Source: Neorhizobium sp. JUb45 (lineage in GTDB: Bacteria > Pseudomonadota > Alphaproteobacteria > Rhizobiales > Rhizobiaceae). From it: a stretch of 64,000 nucleotides of DNA. The notes beneath the pieces were generated by a model, which was not told where the DNA came from, ran no database searches, and saw only the letters and a list, made by a program, of their open reading frames with translations. Below, one piece after another: positions 34,729-43,582 of the stretch. A program made the translations under genes and the position numbers. The stretch lies in contig NZ_SLYW01000001.1 of NCBI RefSeq assembly GCF_004343585.1, positions 744,001 through 808,000 on the forward strand. The letters run 5' to 3'. The stretch's first letter is position 1. Every line of letters starts with the position of its first letter.

Positions 34729-35451
34729 TCAGGCGATTAGCTTTAGCCGGATGGCTTTAGCTACCAATTGCGTGCGGTTGACGCAATCGAGTTTGCGGAT
34801 GGCATTCGTGAGATAGGCATTGATGGTGTGATCAGACAGCGAGAGAATGTTGCCGATCTCGTTGGATGTCTTGCCCTGTGATGTCCAGCGGACCACTTCA
34901 AGCTCGCGGGCTGTGAGAGCGGGTGCCGTGGGGCGAGGCTCATGCCGGCGCAGGCGATCGAAAACATCGAAAGCATGCAGGGCAATCATCCCCAGTTCGT
35001 TGAGTTCCGGCTGGTTGAGCGGTGCGCGCGTGCCGTCGAAACGCATGATGAAGCGGTTGCCATCAACCGAATGCAGCGGCATGGCGGCACTGGACATGAT
35101 TTCATAACGCCGCAGCAACTCCATCGTCTGGGCATCGAATTCAAGATTGTGATTGTGGTCATGATCGGCCGACCAACTGACCGGAAGCGCAGAGCCGATC
35201 AACACCGATGCAAGCGGGCAACGGCGCATCAATCTGCGGCGGTCGAATTCACGGATGTAATCGCGCGGCCAAGTGGTCTCAACGATAAGCGGTGCCAGAA
35301 GAATATCATCAGGGTCCGGCGAGGCGAGCAACGTGACATGCCGGAAGCCGAATTCCACGGCAACCTTCTTCAGAGCAGAGATGACGTCCGGATGCGATTC
35401 TGACGAGGATATCTCCTTGTTCAGAGCCGCTTGCCGTTCGAGTGTGATCAT
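34729..35451 (-). CDS. LuxR-family transcriptional regulator
   Basis: A 240-residue regulator. Residues 1-165 resemble an autoinducer-binding domain (HVTLLASPDPDD, TTWPRDYIREFDRRRL), and the C-terminal 65 residues are a LuxR helix-turn-helix (LTARELEVVRWTSQGKTSNE, LSLSDHTINAYLTNAIRKL). The Trp and Tyr of the acyl-homoserine lactone pocket are present, but the invariant Asp before Pro is replaced (MRRCPLAS), so it may not bind a standard acyl-homoserine lactone. No synthase gene is adjacent, making it a LuxR solo. An ATG at 35472 is an alternative start. Confidence 0.85.
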   Translation of the reverse strand: MITLERQAALNKEISSSESHPDVISALKKVAVEFGFRHVTLLASPDPDDILLAPLIVETTWPRDYIREFDRRRLMRRCPLASVLIGSALPVSWSADHDHNHNLEFDAQTMELLRRYEIMSSAAMPLHSVDGNRFIMRFDGTRAPLNQPELNELGMIALHAFDVFDRLRRHEPRPTAPALTARELEVVRWTSQGKTSNEIGNILSLSDHTINAYLTNAIRKLDCVNRTQLVAKAIRLKLIA

Positions 35452-35472
35452 GGTGATCCCGAAACATGACAC

Positions 35473-35802
35473 CCAATTATGTTGGGACGCAACGATTATA
35501 CCAAAAAAGCTGTGTTGCCAGCATATTTTTTCGGATTTAACGAACCGAAAAGAAGCTTGTTGGGCTTTTGCTCAAAATTTCCCGTTATTTCAGCGCTTTA
35601 TGTTCAATTTCATCGACGCGTATCGTCGTTTTTTTTGGCCTTTTCTATATCCGGGAAAATATAACGCGCCCCGATTCTTTCGATCGCGTTTTTCGATCGA
35701 TTAATAGTTGTTTGTGATTGATGGGGATGGCCTTGCAACAAGCCTTGCCGTATCAGCCCGTTTCAGCGATTTTCCGGGCTCGCCATTCCAAGGAGATGAC
35801 AT
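35473..35802. other. Divergent intergenic region, LuxR/fhs
   Basis: A 330-base AT-rich stretch between the divergent LuxR and fhs genes. It should hold the promoters of both. I see no riboswitch-like structure, repeat or RNA gene in it. Confidence 0.6.
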
Positions 35803-37482
35803 TTGCCGACCGTAGCTTCCGACATCGAAATCGCGCGCGCCGCGACCAAGAAACCGATTTTCGAGATAGGCGCCCGGCTCGGCATCGCACCCGAGGATCT
35901 CGTTCCCTATGGTCACGACAAGGCGAAAGTCAGTGCGGAATTCATTAACGCACAATCAAAAAAAACCGACGGCAAGCTCATCCTGGTAACGGCGATCAAC
36001 CCGACACCCGCCGGCGAGGGCAAGACCACGACAACCGTGGGCCTTGGTGACGGTCTCAACCGCATCGGCAAAAATGCGATGATCTGTGTGCGCGAGCCTT
36101 CGCTCGGCCCCTGTTTCGGCGTCAAGGGCGGGGCCGCCGGCGGTGGCCATGCGCAGGTCGTGCCGATGGAGGATATCAACCTCCACTTCACCGGCGATTT
36201 CCACGCCATCACCTCGGCGCACAATCTGCTTGCCGCGATGATCGACAACCACATCTATTGGGGCAATGCACTTAATATCGATGTGCGCCGGGTGACCTGG
36301 CGCCGCGTGATGGACATGAACGACCGTGCGCTGCGCGAAATCGTCGGCTCGCTCGGTGGCGTCTCCAACGGTTTCCCGCGCGAGGGTGGTTTTGACATCA
36401 CCGTTGCCTCGGAAGTGATGGCGATCCTCTGCCTTGCTTCCGACCTCGAAGACCTCGAGCGCCGTCTTGGCAATATCATCGTTGCCTATCGCACCGATAA
36501 GACGCCGGTTTTTGCCCGCGACCTCAAGGCCGATGGCGCGATGGCCGTGCTGCTCAAGGATGCGATGCAGCCGAACCTGGTGCAGACGCTCGAAAACAAT
36601 CCGGCTTTCGTGCATGGCGGCCCGTTTGCCAATATCGCGCACGGCTGCAACTCGGTGATCGCCACCAAGACGGCGCTGAAACTCGCCGATTACGTGGTGA
36701 CGGAAGCCGGTTTCGGTGCCGATCTCGGCGCTGAAAAATTCTTCGACATCAAGTGCCGCAAGGCGGGGCTGAAGCCTGACGCCGCCGTCATCGTTGCCAC
36801 GGTGCGGGCGCTGAAGATGAATGGCGGTATTGCCAAGGAAGATCTGGGCCGAGAAAATGTCGAGGCGCTGACGCGTGGTTGCTCCAACCTTGGCCGTCAT
36901 GTTGCCAATGTCCGCAAATTCGGCGTGCCGGTCGTGGTCGCCATAAACCACTTCATCTCCGATACCGATGCGGAAGTTCAGGCCGTGAAGGATTATGTGG
37001 CGCATCTTGGTGCCGAGGCGATCCTGTGCCGTCACTGGGCTGAGGGTTCTGCCGGCATCGAGGAACTGGCCTGGAAGGTCGTGGAGATGGCGCAGTCGGG
37101 CACGGCAAAGTTCGAGCCGATCTATCCCGATGACATCCCGCTGATGGAAAAGATCGAGGCGGTTGCCGCAAAGATCTATCATGCCGGTGAAGTGACGGCG
37201 ACCAAGGCGGTGCGCGACCAGCTGAAAATCTGGGAAGAGCAGGGCTACGGCAAGCTGCCGGTCTGCATGGCGAAGACGCAATATTCCTTCTCGACCGATC
37301 CGACCCTGCGCGGTGCGCCGGAAGGCCATGTGGTCACTGTGCGCGAAGTGCGCCTGTCTGCCGGCGCCGGTTTTGTCGTCGCCATCACCGGCGATATCAT
37401 GACCATGCCCGGCCTGCCGCGTTCACCGGCCGCCGAGCGCATTGTGCTGAATGATCAGGGGTATATCGAAGGCCTGTTCTGA
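35803..37482 (+). CDS. fhs: Formate-tetrahydrofolate ligase
   Basis: A 559-residue one-carbon enzyme (10-formyl-tetrahydrofolate synthetase) that joins formate to tetrahydrofolate using ATP. The P-loop [14 protein letters not shown] (about residues 65-78) and the family segment [21 protein letters not shown] are clear. Length matches the usual 555-560. The start is TTG at 35803, seven bases after AAGGAG; an out-of-frame ATG lies just upstream. It supplies formyl groups for purine and fMet-tRNA synthesis, and lets cells use formate from methylated substrates. Monocistronic, followed by a RIME-like repeat. Confidence 0.95.
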   Translation: MPTVASDIEIARAATKKPIFEIGARLGIAPEDLVPYGHDKAKVSAEFINAQSKKTDGKLILVTAINPTPAGEGKTTTTVGLGDGLNRIGKNAMICVREPSLGPCFGVKGGAAGGGHAQVVPMEDINLHFTGDFHAITSAHNLLAAMIDNHIYWGNALNIDVRRVTWRRVMDMNDRALREIVGSLGGVSNGFPREGGFDITVASEVMAILCLASDLEDLERRLGNIIVAYRTDKTPVFARDLKADGAMAVLLKDAMQPNLVQTLENNPAFVHGGPFANIAHGCNSVIATKTALKLADYVVTEAGFGADLGAEKFFDIKCRKAGLKPDAAVIVATVRALKMNGGIAKEDLGRENVEALTRGCSNLGRHVANVRKFGVPVVVAINHFISDTDAEVQAVKDYVAHLGAEAILCRHWAEGSAGIEELAWKVVEMAQSGTAKFEPIYPDDIPLMEKIEAVAAKIYHAGEVTATKAVRDQLKIWEEQGYGKLPVCMAKTQYSFSTDPTLRGAPEGHVVTVREVRLSAGAGFVVAITGDIMTMPGLPRSPAAERIVLNDQGYIEGLF

Positions 37483-37498
37483 GGTTCTACATCTCCGC

Positions 37499-37584
37499 CG
37501 TCATCCTCGGCCTTGTGCCGAGGATCTGTAACTGCCTGTAATTACTGGTGTGCTCAGATCCTCGGGACAGGCCCGAGGATGACG
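37499..37584. repeat. RIME-like paired palindromic repeat, copy 3
   Basis: GTCATCCTCGGCCTTGTGCC and the partner AGATCCTCGGGACAGGCCCG then AGGATGACG enclose about 30 variable bases. Same layout as copies at 3661 and 16650; it begins 16 bases after the fhs stop and separates fhs from the convergent extensin-like gene. Confidence 0.78.
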
Positions 37585-37628
37585 AGCATTACATTGGACG
37601 GTTTGTCATACGCCCGGACCTTTGTCCG

Positions 37629-38816
37629 TCACCGGCAATATCTGTACCCGCTCTTGCGATCCAGCACATCGAGATGCAGGTGATCCTGATGCGTCGCATC
37701 GCTGCCGGGTGACAGAACGGTGGAAAAATACAGGCAGGCGCTGGCCGTTGCGGTGCGCTGGAATGCGCCTTCCAGCGTCGAATCTTCCTCGCGCGGTTTC
37801 ATCTCGAATTTTTCACCATTGTCGAGCTTGAACGCTGCAACGTCGATGGCGTTGCCGCGGGCGTGTTCGGATACCTTGCCGGTCGAGGCACTGTTGCGCA
37901 GGCGGCAGGCATAGGTGGAGCCGGGCACGATACCGGTGACCTTGCGGCCCGGCATGGCGACATTCATTGCCGGCTGGACATTGTCCTTCATCCAGGTGGC
38001 GAGCGCCTTGGCCGTTTCACAGCGCATCTGCGCGCCACCGGTCTCTACGCCCGGCAGGATCTCCTTCACGGCAATGGGCTGCTCGATGCCGCAGCCGGGT
38101 TCCTCGCCGGTGATGGCCGGAATGGTTTCAAACTTGGTGCCAAGCGCGGTGAGATCGGCAAGGCAGGCTTTCAGCTCTTCCGGATCTTCCTTTTCGAGCG
38201 GCGGAGGCGGCGGGGTGTCGGCTTTTTCCTCGTCCTTCTTCTCATCGCCCGGTTTTTGCTGGTCTGCCTTCTGCTCCTCCGATTTTGGAGCGGGCTCGGC
38301 ATTCTCCGGTTTCTGTTCGGCCTTGTCCGTGGCCTCGGGCTTTTCTGTCGGCGGCGGCTCCGGTTTTGGCAGCGGCGTGGGAACCTCTGCCGCCTGTGGC
38401 TGTTCGGGGGCCGAAGCGGGTGGCTCGGTAGTGGTGACGGAGGGTTTGTCCGCATTGTTGGGCGCGGGCGGAGTGGTTACCGGTGTTTGCGCCGCTGGTG
38501 TTTCAGCCGGTTTGGTTTCCTCGGTCTTCACCGCGGGTGCCGCGTTTTCGCCCGGCTTCGGGGTCGGCACCGGAACGATCGCCAGGGCTGGCGCTGCCGG
38601 TATGGCACTGTTCGTGCGGTTGGGACGTGCGCGGCGGCGTTCGGAGGATTTTGGGCGGGACGATTGTTTTCGCGCACCGATATCCTTCATGAAACGGTCG
38701 AAGGCGTTGACGGGCATGACGTCGGTGCGCTCCATGGCCGGAACCGGCGGGTGAGGCGGCATGGCGGCCCCCAGAACAAGCGGCAGGCAGGCAAAAACAC
38801 AAAGGATAGGCTTCAT
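37629..38816 (-). CDS. Extensin-like protein with C-terminal peptidase-like domain
   Basis: A 395-residue protein with a signal peptide (MKPILCVFACLPLVLGAAM) and a long disordered Pro/Glu/Lys-rich linker (about residues 60-210, with runs of PAP, EKP and KDEEKADTPPPPP). The C-terminal domain (about 215-395) is the extensin-like family PF06904. It carries SEHARGNAIDVAAF and THQDHLHLDV, an H...D...HxH zinc pattern like that of M15/LAS D,D-peptidases. It may therefore act on the cell wall or be an inactive relative. The Pro-rich stretch probably spans the periplasm. It is transcribed alone, and shares its upstream region with trpL. Confidence 0.82.
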   Translation of the reverse strand: MKPILCVFACLPLVLGAAMPPHPPVPAMERTDVMPVNAFDRFMKDIGARKQSSRPKSSERRRARPNRTNSAIPAAPALAIVPVPTPKPGENAAPAVKTEETKPAETPAAQTPVTTPPAPNNADKPSVTTTEPPASAPEQPQAAEVPTPLPKPEPPPTEKPEATDKAEQKPENAEPAPKSEEQKADQQKPGDEKKDEEKADTPPPPPLEKEDPEELKACLADLTALGTKFETIPAITGEEPGCGIEQPIAVKEILPGVETGGAQMRCETAKALATWMKDNVQPAMNVAMPGRKVTGIVPGSTYACRLRNSASTGKVSEHARGNAIDVAAFKLDNGEKFEMKPREEDSTLEGAFQRTATASACLYFSTVLSPGSDATHQDHLHLDVLDRKSGYRYCR

Positions 38817-38935
38817 CCTTCATCGGTCCTTTCATTGGGCGGCAAACCATTTTCGGATGGCCGGCGAGGAAGGGAACGCAGACGGCGATGATTTGGTCGC
38901 ATCGAAACGGCAATAAAATTGCGGCAGGAATCCGC

Positions 38936-38964
38936 TTGCATGCATTTCAAAGCCACGCTAACAA
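38936..38964 (+). promoter_or_regulatory. Promoter of the trp leader
   Basis: TTGCAT, a 17-base spacer, and TAACAA form a good -35/-10 pair. The predicted start, 7-9 bases after the -10, is at about 38971-38973, coinciding with the first ATG of trpL. Confidence 0.7.
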
Positions 38965-38972
38965 TTCGCCCC

Positions 38973-39017
38973 ATGATGAACTCGATGAACATTGCTAACT
39001 GGTGGTGGGCACGCTAA
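38973..39017 (+). CDS. trpL: trp leader peptide TrpL
   Basis: A 14-residue peptide, [14 protein letters not shown], with three consecutive Trp codons directly before the stop. It lies before the terminator of the fused anthranilate synthase gene. Ribosome stalling at the Trp codons when tryptophan is scarce would favour antitermination. The Sinorhizobium leader ends identically in WWWAR. No ribosome binding site can be seen, as expected for a leaderless message. ATG at 38976 or 38985 might alternatively be used. Confidence 0.85.
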   Translation: MMNSMNIANWWWAR

Positions 39018-39057
39018 CGCGGCCTTGACCAGTCATGTCCATCGACAAGACGACGAC

Positions 39058-39087
39058 AAGCCGCCCGAACCACGAGGCGGCTTTTTT
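39058..39087 (+). terminator. trp attenuator terminator
   Basis: AAGCCGCC, a 10-base loop, GGCGGCTT and then a T run (39082-39087). Located 40 bases after the trpL stop and 46 before trpE(G). Confidence 0.88.
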
Positions 39088-39132
39088 GTTGAGCCGCTGA
39101 CCGGATCGGGCAACCCAATTCAGAGGCGGAAT

Positions 39133-41322
39133 ATGGTTACGGTTATCGAAGACGACGGTTCAGAAAGTTATTCCACGCGGGGCGGCATCAGTGTGCGCCG
39201 CCAGCGCCGGCCGGCGGAATATGCGACGGCGATCAGCAGTTATGTCGACAGGCTGGACGAGCGTCGCGGCGCGGTGTTTTCCTCCAATTACGAATATCCG
39301 GGCCGTTACACCCGCTGGGACACCGCGATCGCCGATCCGCCGCTGGGCTTTTCCTCGAATGGCCGAAAAGTCTGGATCGAAGCCTTTAACGGTCGTGGCG
39401 AAGTGCTGCTCGATTTCGTTGCCGAGCGTCTCGCCAAGGAACCGGAACTGACGCTCGGCGAGCGCTCAAGCCGCCGTCTCGACCTCACCGTCAACGAGCC
39501 GACCCGCGCCTTCACCGAGGAAGAGCGCTCGAAAATGCCGACCGTGTTTACGGTCCTGCGTGCCGTCGTCGACCTGTTCTATTCGGATGCCGACAGCGCC
39601 ATCGGCCTGTTTGGCGCCTTCGGTTACGATCTGGCGTTCCAGTTCGATGCGATCAAGCTCTCGCTGGCGCGCCCGGAAGACCAGCGCGACATGGTTCTGT
39701 TCCTGCCCGACGAAATTCTCGTCGTCGACCATCATGCCGCCAAGGCCTGGGTTGATCGTTATGATTTTTCCAAGGACGGCGTGACGACCGAGGGCAAGGC
39801 ATCGGATATCGCGCCCGATCCGTTCGTGCGCACCGATGTCATTCCGCCGAAGGGCGATCACAAGCCGGGCGAATACGCGGCGCTTGTGACCCGCGCCAAG
39901 GAAAGTTTTCGTCGCGGTGACCTTTTTGAGGTCGTGCCGGGCCAGAAATTCATGGAGCGTTGCGACAGCAATCCGTCGCAGATCTCCAACCGCCTCAAGG
40001 CGATCAACCCGTCGCCCTATTCCTTCTTCATCAATCTCGGCCATCAGGAATATCTGGTCGGCGCCTCGCCGGAAATGTTCGTACGCGTGTCGGGCCGTCG
40101 TATCGAGACCTGCCCGATTTCCGGCACGATCAAGCGTGGTGAAGATGCCATTGCCGACTCGGAACAGATCCTCAAGCTGCTGAATTCCAAGAAGGACGAG
40201 TCCGAGCTGACCATGTGCTCGGATGTCGATCGCAACGACAAGAGCCGCGTCTGCGAGCCGGGCTCGGTCAAGGTGATCGGCCGCCGCCAGATCGAGATGT
40301 ATTCGCGTCTGATCCACACGGTTGATCATATCGAAGGCCGTTTGCGCCCCGACATGGATGCCTTCGACGGTTTTCTCTCCCACGCTTGGGCCGTAACCGT
40401 GACCGGTGCGCCAAAACTGTGGGCGATGCGGTTTGTCGAGCAGAACGAACGCAGTCCGCGCGCATGGTATGGCGGCGCGATCGGCATGGTCGGTTTCAAC
40501 GGCGACATGAATACCGGGCTTACCCTGCGCACCATCCGCATCAAGGACGGCATTGCCGAGGTGCGGGCAGGGGCGACGCTTCTGAACGATTCAAACCCGG
40601 AAGAGGAAGAGGCCGAAACCGAACTGAAGGCATCCGCCATGATTTCCGCCATCCGTGACGCACGCGCCGGCAATTCCGGCAAGGTTTCCCGTGATGTGGC
40701 CAAGGTCGGCCAAGGCGTAAAGATTCTGCTGGTCGATCATGAGGACAGCTTTGTTCACACGCTCGCCAACTATTTCCGCCAGACTGGTGCCGAGGTTTCG
40801 ACCGTGCGCACGCCGGTGCCGCAGGAAATTTTTGACCGTCTCGATCCCGATCTCGTTGTCCTGTCGCCCGGTCCGGGCAATCCGAAGGATTTTGACTGCA
40901 AGGCCACCATCAAGGCGGCACGTGCGAGAAACCTGCCGATCTTCGGCGTCTGCCTCGGCCTGCAGGCACTCGCCGAAGCCTATGGCGGCGAGTTGCGGCA
41001 TCTGGCCGTGCCGATGCACGGCAAACCGTCGCGTATCCGCGTGCTGGAGCCGGGTATCGTGTTCTCGGGTCTGTCCAAGGAGGTGACGGTTGGCCGTTAC
41101 CACTCGATCTTCGCCGATCCGGCAACGCTCGACCGTGATTTCATCATCACCGCCGAAAGCGAGGATGGCACGATCATGGGTATCGAACACGCCAAGGAGC
41201 CGATCGCGGCGGTACAGTTCCACCCGGAATCGATCATGTCGCTCGGCGGCGATGCCGGCATGCGGATGATCGAGAACGTCGTGGCGCATCTGGCAAGGAA
41301 GCGTGAGACGAAGGCGGCTTGA
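39133..41322 (+). CDS. trpE: Fused anthranilate synthase TrpE(G)
   Basis: A 729-residue fusion of both subunits of anthranilate synthase, converting chorismate and glutamine to anthranilate, the first step of tryptophan synthesis. Residues 1-510 are TrpE: the feedback region is N-terminal, and the active site has [39 protein letters not shown] and [14 protein letters not shown]. Residues 530-720 are the TrpG glutaminase: [11 protein letters not shown], the nucleophile in [11 protein letters not shown] and the C-terminal HPES. The fusion is characteristic of rhizobia. ATG at 39133 follows an AGGCGG site. Regulated by the trpL attenuator. Confidence 0.95.
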   Translation: MVTVIEDDGSESYSTRGGISVRRQRRPAEYATAISSYVDRLDERRGAVFSSNYEYPGRYTRWDTAIADPPLGFSSNGRKVWIEAFNGRGEVLLDFVAERLAKEPELTLGERSSRRLDLTVNEPTRAFTEEERSKMPTVFTVLRAVVDLFYSDADSAIGLFGAFGYDLAFQFDAIKLSLARPEDQRDMVLFLPDEILVVDHHAAKAWVDRYDFSKDGVTTEGKASDIAPDPFVRTDVIPPKGDHKPGEYAALVTRAKESFRRGDLFEVVPGQKFMERCDSNPSQISNRLKAINPSPYSFFINLGHQEYLVGASPEMFVRVSGRRIETCPISGTIKRGEDAIADSEQILKLLNSKKDESELTMCSDVDRNDKSRVCEPGSVKVIGRRQIEMYSRLIHTVDHIEGRLRPDMDAFDGFLSHAWAVTVTGAPKLWAMRFVEQNERSPRAWYGGAIGMVGFNGDMNTGLTLRTIRIKDGIAEVRAGATLLNDSNPEEEEAETELKASAMISAIRDARAGNSGKVSRDVAKVGQGVKILLVDHEDSFVHTLANYFRQTGAEVSTVRTPVPQEIFDRLDPDLVVLSPGPGNPKDFDCKATIKAARARNLPIFGVCLGLQALAEAYGGELRHLAVPMHGKPSRIRVLEPGIVFSGLSKEVTVGRYHSIFADPATLDRDFIITAESEDGTIMGIEHAKEPIAAVQFHPESIMSLGGDAGMRMIENVVAHLARKRETKAA

Positions 41323-41400
41323 CCGATTTCTGTTCCTTCACGGGGATGGAAACCGCTTTCGCTGACCTAGATCCCTCGTAGATTTGACGGGGGATTTGTA

Positions 41401-42225
41401 ATGCGCTCAGGAGTTTATCGCAAAATTCTGCTGGCAGCTCTGGCATTTGTGCCGCTGCCGGCGGCTGCCGAGCCGATGGCCGAACGGGTCGATGCATTCG
41501 TCGATGTTCTCCGGCCCCTATACCCGGTCTTGCTGGGCAGTGTCGGGATATGGGAAGCCGATCCTCAACGGGTGGAAATCTTCGTCAGGAAAACGGCAAC
41601 CGGCATTGCTGCTGTCGTGCCGGAGGATTGCGATGCTGCAAGGTTCTGGCAGGACAATTGCGGCCTCAAAATGCTGGTGCAGCCATCATCGTCGATGGCG
41701 CCGACCGTGCGTGAGCGTGAGCTGATTGCTCGCCAATCCTATCGTGCAGACGAGATACCGCAACGCGGCGATATCATTCTGTTCGACACCAAGACGGCCT
41801 ATTCCGACAAGCCCGTCACCTATGTTAAGCGCCTGATCGGCCTGCCGGGAGAGACGGTCGAGTTGAAAGGTGGCGTCGTGTTCATTGATGGACGCGCATT
41901 GTCGCAGTCTGCAACGGAGCAATCCTTCGAGGCGCTGGGCGGCGGTGCTGTTCGTGTTCTGACGGAAACGACGCCTGAAGGGCGTCGGTACAATATCGGC
42001 ATGACGGCGAAACCACCTTCAGCCAAAACGGACGATGCCGGGCCGTTTCATGTCCCGGAGGGCCATTATTTCGTGCTGGGCGACAACAGGCACAACTCGG
42101 CCGACAGCCGATATCCCGATCAGCTCGGTGAAAATGGTTTTGTACCGGCCGATAGCGTCACGGGTCGTCTCGTTGCCGTCGTCGCATCAAAAGACGATGC
42201 CCGGATTGGACTTGTTGTCGAGTAA
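41401..42225 (+). CDS. S26-family signal peptidase-like protein with its own signal peptide
   Basis: A 274-residue peptidase of the LepB/S26 family. The catalytic Ser is in PSSSMAPT (about residue 98) and the Lys in TYVKRLIGLPGE (about residue 142); the family box GDNRHNSADSR is also present. Unlike LepB, whose N-terminus has one or two membrane anchors, this protein starts with MRSGVYRKILLAALAFVPLP...AAA-EP, which reads as a cleavable signal peptide followed by a mostly soluble body. It may be a periplasmic relative (TraF- or other specialised type) with its own substrates. GGGGG precedes the ATG. Confidence 0.82.
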   Translation: MRSGVYRKILLAALAFVPLPAAAEPMAERVDAFVDVLRPLYPVLLGSVGIWEADPQRVEIFVRKTATGIAAVVPEDCDAARFWQDNCGLKMLVQPSSSMAPTVRERELIARQSYRADEIPQRGDIILFDTKTAYSDKPVTYVKRLIGLPGETVELKGGVVFIDGRALSQSATEQSFEALGGGAVRVLTETTPEGRRYNIGMTAKPPSAKTDDAGPFHVPEGHYFVLGDNRHNSADSRYPDQLGENGFVPADSVTGRLVAVVASKDDARIGLVVE

Positions 42226-42261
42226 CCGCTGAATTTTTCCTCGCTTGAAAGAAATGCAGAC

Positions 42262-42762
42262 GTGACGAGCGATATCATCATCGAACCGATCGAAGAAAAA
42301 CATGTCGAGGGTTTTCGCAAGGCTCTCGATATTGTCGCGCGCGAGCGAAAATATCTGGTGTTTCTGGAAGCGCCGCCGGTCGAGGTTATGTTGTCCTTCG
42401 TTCGAGACAATATCGCTTCCGGCCATCCGCATATGGTGGCTGTCGATGACGGCAAGGTTGTCGGCTGGTGCGATATCCGCCGCGGCGCGCGGGATGCGCA
42501 GGCCCATTGCGGCGTGCTTGGCATGGGTATCATTCCCGATTATCGCGACAGGGGATTGGGTCGCAAGCTGATCCTTGCGACCATCGAGGCAGCAAGAGTT
42601 GCCGGCATGCATCGAGTGGAGCTGCACGCCCATGCGGATAACCTGCGCGCCATCGCTCTCTACGAGAAGGTCGGGTTCCGGCACGAAGGCTTGGCACGCG
42701 ATGCCATTCGTATCGATGGTCGCTATATGGACAGCGTGCTGATGGCGATGATTTTCGAATAA
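42262..42762 (+). CDS. GNAT-family N-acetyltransferase
   Basis: A 166-residue GNAT acetyltransferase with the acetyl-CoA binding motif A visible as YRDRGLGRKLI, followed by ALYEKVGFRHEG. The C-terminal region DAIRIDGRYMDSVLMAMIF resembles RimI/aminoglycoside-like or spermidine-type N-acetyltransferases. The acceptor substrate is unknown. The start is GTG at 42262. It ends just before the twin operators of higBA. Confidence 0.82.
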   Translation: MTSDIIIEPIEEKHVEGFRKALDIVARERKYLVFLEAPPVEVMLSFVRDNIASGHPHMVAVDDGKVVGWCDIRRGARDAQAHCGVLGMGIIPDYRDRGLGRKLILATIEAARVAGMHRVELHAHADNLRAIALYEKVGFRHEGLARDAIRIDGRYMDSVLMAMIFE

Positions 42763-42765
42763 TCG

Positions 42766-42819
42766 GTATCGCGATCTGATACGTTTGCTTGCTCTCTGGT
42801 TGGTATCTTTGTATGATAC
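42766..42819 (+). promoter_or_regulatory. Twin operators and promoter of higBA
   Basis: GTATC-N7-GATAC occurs twice (42766-42782 and 42803-42819), each followed by GTTTG, 37 bases apart centre to centre. The second overlaps the -10 (TATGAT, 42812-42817) of a likely promoter with TTGCTC (42789-42794) at 17-base spacing. The arrangement suits repression by HigA or a HigBA complex. Confidence 0.65.
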
Positions 42820-42838
42820 GTTTGTTGGAGGCTTGCTG

Positions 42839-43120
42839 ATGATCAGGTCGTTCAAGGATAAGTTGACGCAGGCGATCGACGACGGGTCCGTCCGTAAAGG
42901 GTTTCCCGCCGATCTTTTGCGTCGGGCGCAGTTGCTCCTTGCTGTTCTGGACGCGGCAACCTCGCTTGAGGATTTGCGATCTCCGCCGGGGAACCGACTT
43001 GAAAAATTGTCGGGTGATCGGGCTGGGCAGCATTCGATCCGTATCAACAAGCAATGGCGCATCTGCTTTCGCTGGACCGACGCTGGTCCAGAGGATGTCG
43101 AGATAACCGATTATCACTAG
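42839..43120 (+). CDS. higB: HigB-type toxin
   Basis: A 93-residue RelE/HigB-superfamily mRNA interferase. Typical elements are FKDKLTQAIDDGS, PPGNRLEKLSGDRAGQHSIR and the core QWRICFRW. HigB cleaves mRNA at the ribosome. The toxin comes before the antitoxin, the unusual gene order that characterises higBA modules. GGAGG precedes the ATG. Twin operators lie just upstream. Confidence 0.85.
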   Translation: MIRSFKDKLTQAIDDGSVRKGFPADLLRRAQLLLAVLDAATSLEDLRSPPGNRLEKLSGDRAGQHSIRINKQWRICFRWTDAGPEDVEITDYH

Positions 43121-43142
43121 GTCGCATTCACAGGAGATAGAC

Positions 43143-43445
43143 ATGACCGTCAGCAAGCTTCCGGTGATCCATCCCGGCGAGATCCTGCGAGAGCTTTATC
43201 TCGATCCTCTCGACATGACGCCCTATGCGCTTGCCAAAAAGCTTCATGTTCCGCGCACGCGAATCGAACGCATCGTGGCTGGTAAAACAGGCGTGACGTC
43301 GGATACGGCACTTCGCCTCGCCAAGTTCTTCAAGACCTCGCCGGAATTCTGGATGAACCTGCAGAACAGTTTTGATCTGAAGGTCGAGATGCAGAAGCTG
43401 AAGGGGGAACTGGAAAATATCGAGGCCTACGAAGCCGCCGCCTGA
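43143..43445 (+). CDS. higA: HigA-type antitoxin
   Basis: A 100-residue helix-turn-helix antitoxin of the VapI/HigA family (IHPGEILRELYLDPLDMTPY then LAKKLHVPRTRIERIVAG). The HTH residues about 28-55 bind DNA. It neutralises HigB and probably represses the operon through the GTATC-N7-GATAC sites. It starts 22 bases after higB. Confidence 0.88.
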   Translation: MTVSKLPVIHPGEILRELYLDPLDMTPYALAKKLHVPRTRIERIVAGKTGVTSDTALRLAKFFKTSPEFWMNLQNSFDLKVEMQKLKGELENIEAYEAAA

Positions 43446-43490
43446 CCCTTTGACAAAATCCGTCACCTGAGCCATATCACCAGTCAATTC

Positions 43491-43529
43491 GAAACCGCCG
43501 CAGCGAGACATTCTCGCTGCGGCGGTTTC
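43491..43529 (+). terminator. Terminator after higBA
   Basis: GAAACCGCCGCAGCGAGA, CAT, and its complement TCTCGCTGCGGCGGTTTC: a 17-18-bp perfect stem. A T-rich stretch follows. Confidence 0.85.
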
Positions 43530-43582
43530 GTCGTTTTGGGCATGGCGTTCTGCAAATCATTCGCAGACGCAGGAAAGGGAAT

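Larger units (their letters stand above)
38973..39087 (+). ncRNA. trp attenuator RNA, rnTrpL-like
   Basis: From the predicted start to the last T of the attenuator terminator, about 115 bases. Sinorhizobium makes a corresponding attenuated sRNA (rnTrpL) of similar size by termination before trpE(G). The region has the leader peptide, a middle segment able to form alternative pairings, and the terminator. Its trans-acting role elsewhere is known from literature, not visible here. Confidence 0.72.

Noticed and set aside
35956..37329. A 457-residue open frame antisense to fhs
   Set aside because: It overlaps a complete formate-tetrahydrofolate ligase.
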